From ZC4RG17 sp036380875 (GTDB taxonomy: Bacteria > Actinomycetota > Acidimicrobiia > Spongiisociales > ZC4RG35), in contig DASVDX010000086.1 of the NCBI GenBank assembly GCA_036380875.1, positions 84,503 to 148,502 of the forward strand: a stretch of 64,000 nt of DNA, read 5' to 3'. The notes under the pieces were generated by a model, which saw only the letters and a program-made list of their open reading frames with translations, was not told where the DNA came from and did no database searches. Positions 9,690-18,006 of this stretch are shown one piece after another. Made by a program: the position numbers and the translations under genes. Each line of letters begins with the position of its first letter. Within the stretch, counting starts at the first letter, position 1.

Positions 9690-10610
9690 TCAGCCCTCCA
9701 CGAATCCGTTCTCGGCCAGCCAGTCGGCGGCGATGTCCTCGGCGTCACGGGTCTCGATGTCGAACTGGCGGTTCAGTTCGGTGAGCCCCTCCGTGGTGAT
9801 CGCCGCACTGATCTCGTCGACCAAGCTGCGGAAGTCCTCGCCATAGGCCTCGTCCAGCTCGCTGGTGACGACGGGAACGACATTGTCGGCGGCGAGCATA
9901 CTTTGGTCGTCTTGAAGGAGGATCCAACCCCGATCGGCGATGATGCCGCTGGTCGAGAAGAGGATGGCGACGTCGATCTCTCCGCTTTCGAGCGCCTGGA
10001 CCGTGACGGATCCGGCGTCGAGGGGCGCGAACGAACCGGAGAAGTCGATCCCGTACACGCGCTGCAATCCGGGGATGCAGAAGGGGTTGGTCTCACAGTC
10101 GGGGGGACCGCCCAACGTGAGCTCTCCTTCCTTGCCGGCGAGGTCGGAGATCGCCTGGAGCCCGTGGGTGTCGGCTGTCTCCGGTGTCACGACGAAGGCG
10201 TTCGTGTCCACCGCCGGGGACGGCGTGTAAGCCACCAGCCCCAGGTCGTCGAGGTGACCCTGGAGGATCTCCGTCGTCTCGGCGGCATCGCCGGTCGCCT
10301 CGCCGGCCTGTTCGTTCAGGTATTCGAGCATCGAGGCGGCGTACTCAGGTGTGAAGTTGATGTCGCCGCTCTCGAACGATCCGAGCACGATGTCCCGGAA
10401 CCCGCCCAGCGGTTGGACCGAGACCTCGTAGCCGTTCGCTTCGAGCGCCTGGGCGTAGATCTCCGCCAGGATGGCGCTCTCGCCGAAGTTCTGGGCCCCG
10501 ATCGAAATCGGCGGACCCTCTTGTGCGTCACCACCCGACCCGCAGGCAGCCAGTGTGAGTGCTGCCACCAGAGTCGCCCCGATGACGCCCTTGCGGAACC
10601 TTGGCCGCAT
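9690..10610 (-). CDS. Osmoprotectant/quaternary-amine ABC transporter, substrate-binding lipoprotein
   Basis: A 306-residue lipoprotein of the ProX/OpuBC (OpuAC) family that delivers compatible solutes such as glycine betaine or choline to the importer. The N-terminus MRPRFRKGVIGA is followed by a hydrophobic stretch and lipobox LAAC, then a glycine-rich tether. ATG 10610 has GGGAG upstream at good spacing; the longer frame to 10673 lacks a signal start. Within the mature part, ISIGAQNFGESAILAEI and INFTPEYAA are typical of the family. It follows the two permease genes on the same strand after about 97 bases containing a weak hairpin. Substrate is inferred from family only. Confidence 0.88.
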   Translation of the reverse strand: MRPRFRKGVIGATLVAALTLAACGSGGDAQEGPPISIGAQNFGESAILAEIYAQALEANGYEVSVQPLGGFRDIVLGSFESGDINFTPEYAASMLEYLNEQAGEATGDAAETTEILQGHLDDLGLVAYTPSPAVDTNAFVVTPETADTHGLQAISDLAGKEGELTLGGPPDCETNPFCIPGLQRVYGIDFSGSFAPLDAGSVTVQALESGEIDVAILFSTSGIIADRGWILLQDDQSMLAADNVVPVVTSELDEAYGEDFRSLVDEISAAITTEGLTELNRQFDIETRDAEDIAADWLAENGFVEG

Positions 10611-10707
10611 GGGTATCTCCCTTCCGTTTGTCGTGGGGGTGGCTTCCCCCTCGGATAGCCACCGGATGGGCAAGGTAGCGGGCTGTGCGTACGACGGCTA
10701 AACCGAT

Positions 10708-11427
10708 TCAGACCGCGATGGTCTTGTCCTGTAGCTCGCCCCGGTCCCGATGACTGGTTCCCGCCGGGAGCACCAGCCTCTCGGCCCAAGAGAACGCCTG
10801 GTCGGTGAGGACGGCGAGCAGGGCGACCGCAGCGCCACCCACGAAGACGAATGTGTCGTTTCCCTGGGCGAAGCCGTCGATCACGTAGCGGCCGAGGCCG
10901 CCCCACCCCACGACCGCCCCCAGAGTGGCAGTGGCCACCACCTGCACCGCCGACACCCGCAGCGCCGTCCAGATGACCGGCATCGCTAGAGGGAGTTCGG
11001 TCTGCACGAGGAGTTGGGTGCCGGTCATTCCCATCCCCAGCGCCGCTTCGCGGATGGCGGGGTCGACTTCGGCCACCGCGGTGTAGCTGTTGGTGAAGAT
11101 CGGAGGCATGGCGAGCGCCACCAGTGCCACGAAGGTGGGCCAGAACCCGAGACCCAACCCGAGGGCGAGGCTGATCGGAAGCATCAGGGCGACGATCCCG
11201 AACGACGGCACCGCCCTCCCGATGTTGACGATGGCGCTCACGGTGGCGCCGCCCCGCCGCCGGTGCCCGAGCCACAGGGCTGGGGGCAGGGAGATCGCAG
11301 CCGCCACCGCAACGGCGAACGCCGAGAGGAGCACGTGATCGCGGGTCCGCACCAAGAGGCCGCGCGGCCCCCACCAGGTGTCCGGCGAGGAGAGAAACTC
11401 GGCGACGTCGCCCAGGAACTCGATCAT
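10708..11427 (-). CDS. Osmoprotectant ABC transporter permease
   Basis: A 239-residue inner-membrane permease of the ProW/OpuBB type with about six transmembrane segments. The region VNIGRAVPSFGIVAL and the EAA-like loop EAALGMGMTGTQLL (about residues 126-139) are diagnostic; the loop contacts the ATPase. ATG 11427 overlaps the stop of the other permease (ATGA), which gives the start and implies translational coupling. The C-terminal tail after about residue 218 is hydrophilic. Two permeases, one binding protein and one ATPase is the usual OpuB/OpuC arrangement. Confidence 0.9.
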   Translation of the reverse strand: MIEFLGDVAEFLSSPDTWWGPRGLLVRTRDHVLLSAFAVAVAAAISLPPALWLGHRRRGGATVSAIVNIGRAVPSFGIVALMLPISLALGLGLGFWPTFVALVALAMPPIFTNSYTAVAEVDPAIREAALGMGMTGTQLLVQTELPLAMPVIWTALRVSAVQVVATATLGAVVGWGGLGRYVIDGFAQGNDTFVFVGGAAVALLAVLTDQAFSWAERLVLPAGTSHRDRGELQDKTIAV

Positions 11428-12098
11428 GCGGTCCTCGGTCGGCGCCTCATCCACGGCGCCACCCACCGCTGTAGCCCCAGGAGGGCGGAGTCGATGAGCA
11501 GGGCGAGGGCGATCGAGAGAACGATCCCGACGAGTATTTCGGTGGCGAAGGTTCGAGAGAGCCCACGGAGGATGAAAACGCCGTAGCCGCCCTGGCCGAT
11601 GAGGCTGGTGACGGTGACCAGGCCCACGACCGTGACCGCGGCGAGGCGGACTCCCGCCATCACGACGGGCACGGCCAGCGGCAGTTGGATCTCCCAGAAC
11701 AGCCGCCTGTCCGTGTATCCCATCGCCCGCGCCGCCTCCACCACGGACTCGGGCACCCCGTTGATACCGGCGACGATGTTGCGGATCAGGATCAGAAGCG
11801 TGTACGAGACGAGGCCGATCTCGGCGGTGAGGAGGCTCAGCCCGGTGAACGGGACGAGAAAGGCGAACAGGCCGATGCTGGGAATCGTGTACAGGACACC
11901 GGCGGTCCCGCTGATCGGGGCATAGGTCCGTCGAAAGCGGAGCGCGACGAGCGACAGGGCGACGGAGATGACGAGACCGATCGACACCGCCAACCCGGTG
12001 AGCACGACGTGTTCGATCGTCCGCTCCCACATGTCGTCGACGTGCTCGACGATCCATTGCCAGTCGATGAACGGCCTCGTCTGGGCGAAGACGCTCAC
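11424..12098 (-). CDS. Osmoprotectant ABC transporter permease
   Basis: A 224-residue permease paralogous to its neighbour. TIPSIGLFAFLVPFTG and the EAA loop VVEAARAMGYTDRRLFW (about residues 114-130) are visible, along with several hydrophobic helices. GTG 12098 overlaps the ATPase stop as GTGA and gives the N-terminus VSVFAQTRPFIDWQWI; the upstream open frame to 12341 lies inside the ATPase gene and is rejected. It probably forms a heterodimeric channel with the other permease. Confidence 0.88.
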   Translation of the reverse strand: MSVFAQTRPFIDWQWIVEHVDDMWERTIEHVVLTGLAVSIGLVISVALSLVALRFRRTYAPISGTAGVLYTIPSIGLFAFLVPFTGLSLLTAEIGLVSYTLLILIRNIVAGINGVPESVVEAARAMGYTDRRLFWEIQLPLAVPVVMAGVRLAAVTVVGLVTVTSLIGQGGYGVFILRGLSRTFATEILVGIVLSIALALLIDSALLGLQRWVAPWMRRRPRTA

Positions 12099-13198
12099 CG
12101 GGTCAACTCCACGGTGAGCAGATCGAGGGTGAGTATCCCGCAATAGGTGTCCCCGTCCACCACGACCCCGACGTTGTTGCGGGTGGCGACGATGGCGTCG
12201 AGCGCCTCCCGCAAGGTCGCCCCGGCATCCACCGTCACCCGAAATGGCCGGGGTGTGGCCTCTCCCACTTCGTGCAGGCCTTCCAGTTCGGAGGCCCAGA
12301 CCCAGCCGAGCAGACGGTCGCCGTCGAGCACGGTGACCCAATCCCAGCCCTGGGCGTTCATCGCCGCCCGGGCAGATTCGGGCGTGTCACTGATGTCGGC
12401 CACCGCTCCGGCCGGCAATTCGATCGAACGCAGCGGAATCAGAGAAAGGCGCTTGATGCCGCGGTCCGCACCGAGGAACCCGGCGACGAAGTCGTTGGCC
12501 GGCTCGGCGAGGATGCGATCTGGCGTGTCGTACTGCTCGAGCAAGCCGCCGACGTTGAGGATGGCCACCCGATCCCCCATCTTGATCGCCTCATCGATGT
12601 CGTGGGTGACGAACACCACCGTCTTCTTCAGCTCCCTCTGGAGAGCGAGGAACTCGTCCTGCAGGCGGCCCCGCACGATGGGGTCGACCGCCCCGAACGG
12701 CTCGTCCATGAGCAGGACGGGAGGGTCGGCGGCCAGCGCCCGGGCAACGCCGACCCGCTGCTGCTGGCCACCCGACAGCTCCGACGGGTAGCGGTCCAGC
12801 ATCTCGGGATGGAGCCCGACCAGCTCGACCAGCTCCGCTACCCGCCGGCGGATCCGCTCAGGCTCCCAGCCGAGGAGCTCGGGGACCGTGCCGATGTTCT
12901 GGGCGATCGTCCGGTGGGGGAAGAGGCCGATCTGTTGGATCACATAGCCGATCGACCGGCGCAGCTCGAACGCCGGCACGTCGGTCGCCCGCTGGCCGTC
13001 GACCCAGATCGTCCCCGACGTCGGTTCGATGATCCGGTTGATCATCTTGAGCGTGGTGGTCTTGCCGCACCCTGACGGGCCGACGAGGGCGACGAACTCC
13101 CCCCTCCCGACATCGAGCGAAAGCTCGTTCACCGCCGGCCTGTCCGCCCCGGGGAATGTCTTCGTCACCTCTTCGAGGCGGATCATGCTGTCGGCCAC
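12095..13198 (-). CDS. Osmoprotectant ABC transporter ATPase with CBS domains
   Basis: A ProV/OpuCA-type ATPase of about 367 residues that powers the importer. It has Walker A GPSGCGKT, the signature LSGGQQQR, Walker B VLLMDEPFGAVD and the switch VTHDIDEA. After about residue 240 comes a CBS-pair region, ending CGILTLDLLTVELTR. In OpuA-type systems CBS pairs sense ionic strength or nucleotides, so transport may be osmotically gated; this is inference. The start is ambiguous: GTG 13198 sits five bases after GGAG, GTG 13201 is adjacent, and ATG 13186 is also possible. It lies just downstream of the USP/CBS-like gene on the same strand. Confidence 0.92.
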   Translation of the reverse strand: MADSMIRLEEVTKTFPGADRPAVNELSLDVGRGEFVALVGPSGCGKTTTLKMINRIIEPTSGTIWVDGQRATDVPAFELRRSIGYVIQQIGLFPHRTIAQNIGTVPELLGWEPERIRRRVAELVELVGLHPEMLDRYPSELSGGQQQRVGVARALAADPPVLLMDEPFGAVDPIVRGRLQDEFLALQRELKKTVVFVTHDIDEAIKMGDRVAILNVGGLLEQYDTPDRILAEPANDFVAGFLGADRGIKRLSLIPLRSIELPAGAVADISDTPESARAAMNAQGWDWVTVLDGDRLLGWVWASELEGLHEVGEATPRPFRVTVDAGATLREALDAIVATRNNVGVVVDGDTYCGILTLDLLTVELTR

Positions 13199-13213
13199 CA
13201 CGTCTCCGTCGCG

Positions 13214-14119
13214 TCAGAGGTCCGCCAGGTCGAGGCCTCCGACCAGGCGCTGGTCGGAGTCCACCACCGGGATGGGATCGGTGCCGAACAAGGGGCGGAG
13301 GGCCATGGCCGCTTCGAGTGAGTCGGTCTGCTCGACGGCGACGGGCTCATCCATCAGTTGGCCCACCGGTGTCGACGGGTCCACTTCCAAAAGGCGCGGC
13401 CGCCGGACGATGCCCACCAATCGCCCCGCGTCGGCCACGGCGAGGACCTGCTCGTCGCGGAGCTTGAGCGTGTCACCGGCCTGCATCATCGGGGCCACGA
13501 ACGCCGGCTCGCCCATCACCTGGAACACCCGCCGCGGGGCCGACTTGACCACCACGGCCCCGACGTCTGCCTGGGACCGCAGCCGGGCGCCCGGACCGAA
13601 CAGCCGGCGATGGAACCACGAACCGCCCGGAGCGCCGAACACGAGAAGGCTCCGCTCGGGCAGATCGGCCACCAGGTCGGCCATCGTCGAGACGGCGAGC
13701 ATCCGATACTCGATGCCGGGGACTTCCGGTGAGATCCTGTCGACGACCTCTCGCGCCTGAGCGGGGTCGCCGTCCTCCGGATAGGCGGCCACCATCGACG
13801 ACGACACGCCGAGAGCCTCCCCCAGCCGGCGGGCGACCTTCGCCGCCAGCATCGAGTGGGGGCCTCCGGCCACCGCCGCCACGACGTGGCCGACTGCTTC
13901 GGTGTCGACGTCGACCGGCACCGCCAGGTCGATCAGGTCGAAAGACGTCTGCAGACGACGAGAGACGAGGATGTCGGCGCGCTCGGCCACGCACACGCTG
14001 ATGGGATCGCCCTGGACGCGCAAGGCGTCGCTGCCGGCCAGGAGCTCAGCGAGTTCGCGACAACCCCGGCCTCTCGTCCAAACCACCCGAAGAGTCGAGG
14101 CGTCGGCTCGTGAGGTCAT
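13214..14119 (-). CDS. Protein with USP-like region and C-terminal CBS pair
   Basis: A protein of about 301 residues. The first ~190 residues look like a diverged universal-stress-protein/Rossmann fold (LLVFGAPGGSWFHRRLFGPGARLRSQ style glycine-rich loop split over about residues 158-185). Residues about 195-300 form a CBS pair (VMGEPAFVAPMMQAGD, VAVEQTDSLEAAMALRPLFG, PIPVVDSDQRLVGG). It is first in the run leading to the osmoprotectant ABC genes, suggesting a regulatory or sensory role for the transporter. No catalytic motif is seen. ATG 14119 is chosen; GTG 14137 is an alternative. The function is not known. Confidence 0.75.
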   Translation of the reverse strand: MTSRADASTLRVVWTRGRGCRELAELLAGSDALRVQGDPISVCVAERADILVSRRLQTSFDLIDLAVPVDVDTEAVGHVVAAVAGGPHSMLAAKVARRLGEALGVSSSMVAAYPEDGDPAQAREVVDRISPEVPGIEYRMLAVSTMADLVADLPERSLLVFGAPGGSWFHRRLFGPGARLRSQADVGAVVVKSAPRRVFQVMGEPAFVAPMMQAGDTLKLRDEQVLAVADAGRLVGIVRRPRLLEVDPSTPVGQLMDEPVAVEQTDSLEAAMALRPLFGTDPIPVVDSDQRLVGGLDLADL

Positions 14120-14196
14120 CGCCCCAGAGTCTGCCACATAACCCGAGTTTGTTCCGGACGTACGGAGGCGGGTCTCGATTCTGCAACCATGGAGGT

Positions 14197-15324
14197 ATGG
14201 AGATACACGCCCTCGCCGCCACGACGGAGTGGGAGCGGCGGGTAGCCCTCACCCCTGACGGCGTCCGTCAGCTCGTAGGGAAGGGTCATCGAGTCTCGAT
14301 CGATCCGGGCGTCGGCGCACGCTCGGGTTTCGCCGACAGCGACTACACGGAAGCCGGTGCCACCCTGGGAGACGGCTCCGGAGCAGACCTCCTCGTGTGC
14401 GTGGAGAGACCCGACCCGGCCCGCGTCGGAGGGGCGACTGCCGTCCTCGGCTTGCTCGACCCCCTCGACCCGTTGGGAAGCCACGAGGGGCTCGCCTCAC
14501 TCGTCGCCACCGGCAGCACACTCATCGCCTTCGAACTGGTGCCGCGCACGACCCGCGCCCAGACCGTCGACGTGCTCTCGTCGCAGTCATCCCTCGCCGG
14601 CTACCAGGCGGCCTTGGAAGCCGCCGCCCTCTGTGATCGGATCTTTCCGATGCTCACCACCGCCGCCGGAACGATTCGCCCGGCCAACGTGCTCGTCCTC
14701 GGAGCCGGCGTCGCCGGTCTCCAGGCGATCGCCACCGCACGCCGCCTGGGGGCGGTTGTGTCGGGTTTCGACGTGCGGGCCGCCGCCGCCGAGCAGGTCG
14801 AGTCGCTGGGGGCCACCTTCGTTTCGGTCGAGATCGAGCCGCAAGATGCCGAAGCTTCAGGCGGGTACGCCCAGGAACTGGCCGACGAGGCCGAGAAGCG
14901 GCTGCTCGAAGGACTGTACGAGCCAGTCACCGCCGCCGACGCCGTGATCACCACCGCCGCCATCCCGGGCCGTCCGGCGCCTCGCTTGGTGACGGCCGCC
15001 ATGGTCTCGGCAATGCGCGCCGGTTCGGTCGTGATCGACGGCGCCGCCTCGACCGGAGGGAACTGCGAGGTGAGCAAGCCGGGTGAGACGATCGTCGTCG
15101 ACGGCGTGAAGGTGTCGGCTCCCTTGGACCTGGCGTCCCGCAACGCCAACCATGCCTCCCAGTTGTTCTCCCGCAACGTGGTCAATTTCGTGGATCTCAT
15201 CACCGACGCCGAGGGCGGTCTCGACGTGGCGGTCGACGACGAGATCGTCCAGCAGTCGACCGTGGCCACGGGAGGCGAGATCACCCACGAGCGGGTCCGG
15301 TCGTCGTTGAGCGAGAGGAACTGA
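14197..15324 (+). CDS. pntAA: NAD(P) transhydrogenase alpha subunit 1, soluble NAD-binding domain
   Basis: A 375-residue domain I protein of the proton-translocating transhydrogenase, which moves hydride between NADH and NADP+ coupled to proton flow. It starts MEIHALAATTEWERRVALTP. The Rossmann segment is NVLVLGAGVAGLQAIATARRLG (core GAGVAGLQA, about residues 168-176), followed by FDVRAAAAEQVESLGA and the mobile-loop region. It resembles alanine dehydrogenase, but the following pntAB and pntB settle it. ATG 14197 has a GGAGG only one base upstream, so initiation may depend on another signal. It diverges from the USP/CBS-like gene. Confidence 0.93.
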   Translation: MEIHALAATTEWERRVALTPDGVRQLVGKGHRVSIDPGVGARSGFADSDYTEAGATLGDGSGADLLVCVERPDPARVGGATAVLGLLDPLDPLGSHEGLASLVATGSTLIAFELVPRTTRAQTVDVLSSQSSLAGYQAALEAAALCDRIFPMLTTAAGTIRPANVLVLGAGVAGLQAIATARRLGAVVSGFDVRAAAAEQVESLGATFVSVEIEPQDAEASGGYAQELADEAEKRLLEGLYEPVTAADAVITTAAIPGRPAPRLVTAAMVSAMRAGSVVIDGAASTGGNCEVSKPGETIVVDGVKVSAPLDLASRNANHASQLFSRNVVNFVDLITDAEGGLDVAVDDEIVQQSTVATGGEITHERVRSSLSERN

Positions 15325-15325
15325 C

Positions 15326-15616
15326 GTGGAAGAGTTGCTCATCCCGATCACGGTTTTCGTGCTGGCGTCGTTCGCCGGCTTCGAAGTGATCAGCAAGGTG
15401 CCCCCGACCCTCCACACGCCATTGATGTCCGGGTCGAACGCCATCTCCGGCATCTCGATCATCGGCGCCGTCATCGCCGCCGGACTGGTGGAGGGGACAC
15501 TCGGCCAGATCCTGGGATTCCTGGCTGTGGCCTTCGCGACCATCAACGTCGTCGGCGGTTTCCTCGTCACGGACAGGATGCTGGCGATGTTCCACAATCG
15601 GGACGGTCGGCCGTGA
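15326..15616 (+). CDS. pntAB: NAD(P) transhydrogenase alpha subunit 2, membrane
   Basis: A 96-residue membrane subunit with about three transmembrane helices, corresponding to the C-terminal membrane part of E. coli PntA. The conserved segment VPPTLHTPLMSGSNAISGI is visible at about residues 26-44. GTG 15326 lies one base after the upstream stop and follows GAGAGGA. It ends in a GTGA overlap with pntB. Split alpha subunits are common in actinobacteria and alphaproteobacteria. Confidence 0.93.
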   Translation: MEELLIPITVFVLASFAGFEVISKVPPTLHTPLMSGSNAISGISIIGAVIAAGLVEGTLGQILGFLAVAFATINVVGGFLVTDRMLAMFHNRDGRP

Positions 15617-16983
15617 ACCCCACGCTCGGCGAGTACCTCTATCTCGTCGCCGTCGTCCTCTTCATCGTCGGCCTGAAGCGGATGTCCTCCCCGAGGACGG
15701 CCCGATCCGGCAACCAGATGGCGGCCGTGGGGATGCTGATCGCGGCGGTGGTCACCCTCCTGGACCAGCGGATAGTCAGCTACGTCACGATCATCGCCGG
15801 GCTGCTCGTCGGTGGAGCCGCCGGGGCGATCATGGCCCGACGGGTCCAGATGACCGCCATGCCTCAGTTGGTGGCTCTCTTCAACGGGCTCGGCGGCGGC
15901 GCCTCCGCCCTCGTGGCGCTGATCGAGATCCACATGGGATCGAGCGATGTCCGCACCGCTGTCACCGCCGCCGTCTCGATCCTCGTCGGAACGGTGACAC
16001 TCACCGGCAGCCTGGTGGCGTTCGCCAAGCTGCAAGAGCTCATTTCGGGTGCTCCGAAGACGTATCCGGGCCAGCAATTCGGCGACTCCCTTCTCGGCCT
16101 GGCGATACTGGCGGCCTCGGTGATGCTCGTCGTGAGCGGAGGTGGCGTGGCCTGGGCATGGGCCGCGGCGGGGTTGGCGGCCGTGATCGGCATCACCCGG
16201 GTGATGCCGATCGGCGGGGGCGACATGCCGGTCGTGATCTCCTTTCTCAACGCCCTGTCCGGCCTGGCCGCCGCCGCGGCGGGCTTCGTCATACAGTCGA
16301 ACGCACTCATCGTCTCGGGTGCCCTGGTCGGGGCGGCAGGCCTGATCCTGACCTCGATCATGGCTCGGGCGATGAACCGGACACTGCGGGACATCCTCTT
16401 CGGCGGGTTCGGCGGCCTGCAGGAAGGTGAATATGGCGTCGACTCCGGGCGCACGGCCCGTCGAGCCACCCCCGAGGACGTGGCGATCACACTCGCCTAC
16501 GCCCGCACTGTCGTCGTCGTGCCGGGGTACGGCCTGGCGGTCGCCCAGGCGCAGCACGCCATGAAAGAGCTGGAGCAGGCGCTCACCAAGCGGGGTGTGG
16601 ATGTCCGCTACGCCATCCACCCGGTGGCGGGGCGGATGCCGGGGCACATGAACGTCCTCTTGGCCGAGGCGGACGTCGACTACGAGAAGCTCTACGACCT
16701 CGAGGACATCAACCGCGAATTCCCCCACACCGACGTTGCGCTGGTGGTGGGCGCCAACGACGTCGTCAACCCTCTCGCCCGCGACGACCCCAACAGTCCC
16801 ATCGCCGGCATGCCGATCCTCGACGTGGACAAGGCGAAGACCGTGGTGGTGATCAAGCGCAGCCTGTCGCCCGGGTTCGCCGGGATCGACAACCCGCTCT
16901 TCTACCTCGACAACACGCTGATGTTGTTCGCCGACGCCCGCCAGGGCTTGGCCGAGATCGTCGACGCCCTCAAGGACGTGTGA
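15613..16983 (+). CDS. pntB: NAD(P) transhydrogenase beta subunit
   Basis: A 456-residue subunit with an N-terminal membrane domain II (about eight helices, residues 1-265) and a C-terminal NADP(H)-binding domain III. Domain III shows VVVVPGYGLAVAQAQH, the VDVRYAIHPVAGRMPGHMNV region (as HPVAGRMPGHMNVLLAEA) and VALVVGANDVVNP. The start GTG 15613 overlaps pntAB. Together the three genes form a complete enzyme that could supply NADPH from NADH using the proton gradient. The gene is followed at once by a small membrane-protein gene (TGA then GTG 16984). Confidence 0.95.
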   Translation: MNPTLGEYLYLVAVVLFIVGLKRMSSPRTARSGNQMAAVGMLIAAVVTLLDQRIVSYVTIIAGLLVGGAAGAIMARRVQMTAMPQLVALFNGLGGGASALVALIEIHMGSSDVRTAVTAAVSILVGTVTLTGSLVAFAKLQELISGAPKTYPGQQFGDSLLGLAILAASVMLVVSGGGVAWAWAAAGLAAVIGITRVMPIGGGDMPVVISFLNALSGLAAAAAGFVIQSNALIVSGALVGAAGLILTSIMARAMNRTLRDILFGGFGGLQEGEYGVDSGRTARRATPEDVAITLAYARTVVVVPGYGLAVAQAQHAMKELEQALTKRGVDVRYAIHPVAGRMPGHMNVLLAEADVDYEKLYDLEDINREFPHTDVALVVGANDVVNPLARDDPNSPIAGMPILDVDKAKTVVVIKRSLSPGFAGIDNPLFYLDNTLMLFADARQGLAEIVDALKDV

Positions 16984-17325
16984 GTGGCGAAGTCGCTGAT
17001 CTTCGGGATCACGGTTTCGGCCATCCTCATCTGGCTCACCTTCTTCGCCGGCCCCGGCAGCGTGCACTTCGCCACGTTGGTGGCTACGGGTCTGTCGCTG
17101 TGGTGGTTCGCCACGGTCGATCCGGCCCGCCTGGTCGACGACAACCACCGACCCCATCTGATGTTGTTCACCCTGGCCGTCGTCGGCTGCGCCCTCCTCG
17201 TCACGGCCGCCGCTCTCTTGTCGTCGGCGTCGACGTTCCTCATGCTGGCGCTGGGCCTGGCCGCCATCATCGTGGGCTTCGTCCGGGCGATCCGCTTCGG
17301 GATGCAGAATCCCCCGCTCGGCTAG
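16984..17325 (+). CDS. Small hypothetical membrane protein after pntB
   Basis: A 113-residue protein with about four hydrophobic segments (residues 3-20, 27-40, 57-75 and 83-102) and a basic C-terminus. It is adjacent to the pntB stop with no gap, so it is probably translated from the same messenger. I do not recognise a family. A role with the transhydrogenase is only guilt by association. Start GTG 16984 is imposed by the upstream stop. Confidence 0.65.
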   Translation: MAKSLIFGITVSAILIWLTFFAGPGSVHFATLVATGLSLWWFATVDPARLVDDNHRPHLMLFTLAVVGCALLVTAAALLSSASTFLMLALGLAAIIVGFVRAIRFGMQNPPLG

Positions 17326-17335
17326 GAGTCAGGCC

Positions 17336-17932
17336 ATGGAGTTCGCCGAGGTACTCGCCCGTCGGAGGATGGTTCGCAACTATCGAGACGATCCGGTCGA
17401 CCGGGACACCCTGACACGCATCGCCGAGGCGGCACTGCGGGCTCCATCGGCCGGCTTCAGCCAGGGACAGGCGGTTGTCGTCGTCACCGACCCCGAGATC
17501 CGCTCCAAGATCGCCGCCGCGGCCAACGAGGAGGAGTACGTGGCTCGGGGGTTCGACCCGTGGATCTCGAAAGCCCCGGCGCACATCGTGCTCTGCGTGT
17601 CGGAGGAGGCGTATCACCGCCGATACCGGATGCCCGACAAGCTCGATGCCGACGGCAACGAGATCGAGTGGCCGATCCCCTATTGGTGGGTCGACATCGG
17701 AGCGTCGCTGATGGCGGTCCTGCTGGCGGCCGTCGACGAGGGACTGGCTGCGGGATTCCTCGGCACGCACGCCATCTCCGACTTGCGGTCGCTGCTCGGG
17801 GTCCCCGACGAGTTCACGCCGATCGGGGTAGTGACCGTCGGTCATCCGGCGCCCGACCGCCGCTCGTCATCGCTCGATCTGGGGCGCCGACCGCGCCATA
17901 CCGTGCTCCATTGGCAGCGGTGGGGCGGTTGA
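17336..17932 (+). CDS. Nitroreductase-family flavoprotein
   Basis: A 198-residue FMN-binding nitroreductase-fold protein. The start MEFAEVLARRRMVRNYRDDPVDRD has the conserved arginine-rich FMN-phosphate motif RRRMVRNY; ALRAPSAGFSQGQ follows, and LAAGFLGTH near residue 142 is typical of the second flavin contact. GGAG precedes ATG 17336 by seven bases. Members reduce nitroaromatics, quinones or flavins; the substrate cannot be predicted here. It sits ten bases after the small membrane-protein gene and may be the last gene of the pnt unit. Confidence 0.85.
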   Translation: MEFAEVLARRRMVRNYRDDPVDRDTLTRIAEAALRAPSAGFSQGQAVVVVTDPEIRSKIAAAANEEEYVARGFDPWISKAPAHIVLCVSEEAYHRRYRMPDKLDADGNEIEWPIPYWWVDIGASLMAVLLAAVDEGLAAGFLGTHAISDLRSLLGVPDEFTPIGVVTVGHPAPDRRSSSLDLGRRPRHTVLHWQRWGG

Positions 17933-18006
17933 CCGCTTGTAACGTCTGATCTCTCGGCGAGACTGACTCTGCACCCGAGCCTCCCGAGACAACCGCTGCG
18001 CGACCC

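Noticed and set aside
10638..10663. Hairpin GGTGGCT/AGCCACC between an osmoprotectant permease and the binding protein
   Set aside because: Only a 7-bp stem with a 12-base loop and no T-run; too weak to list as a terminator.
14857..17157. Minus-strand open frame of 766 codons across the pnt genes
   Set aside because: It is rich in His, Arg and Asp with no fold and lies opposite three well-conserved transhydrogenase subunits.
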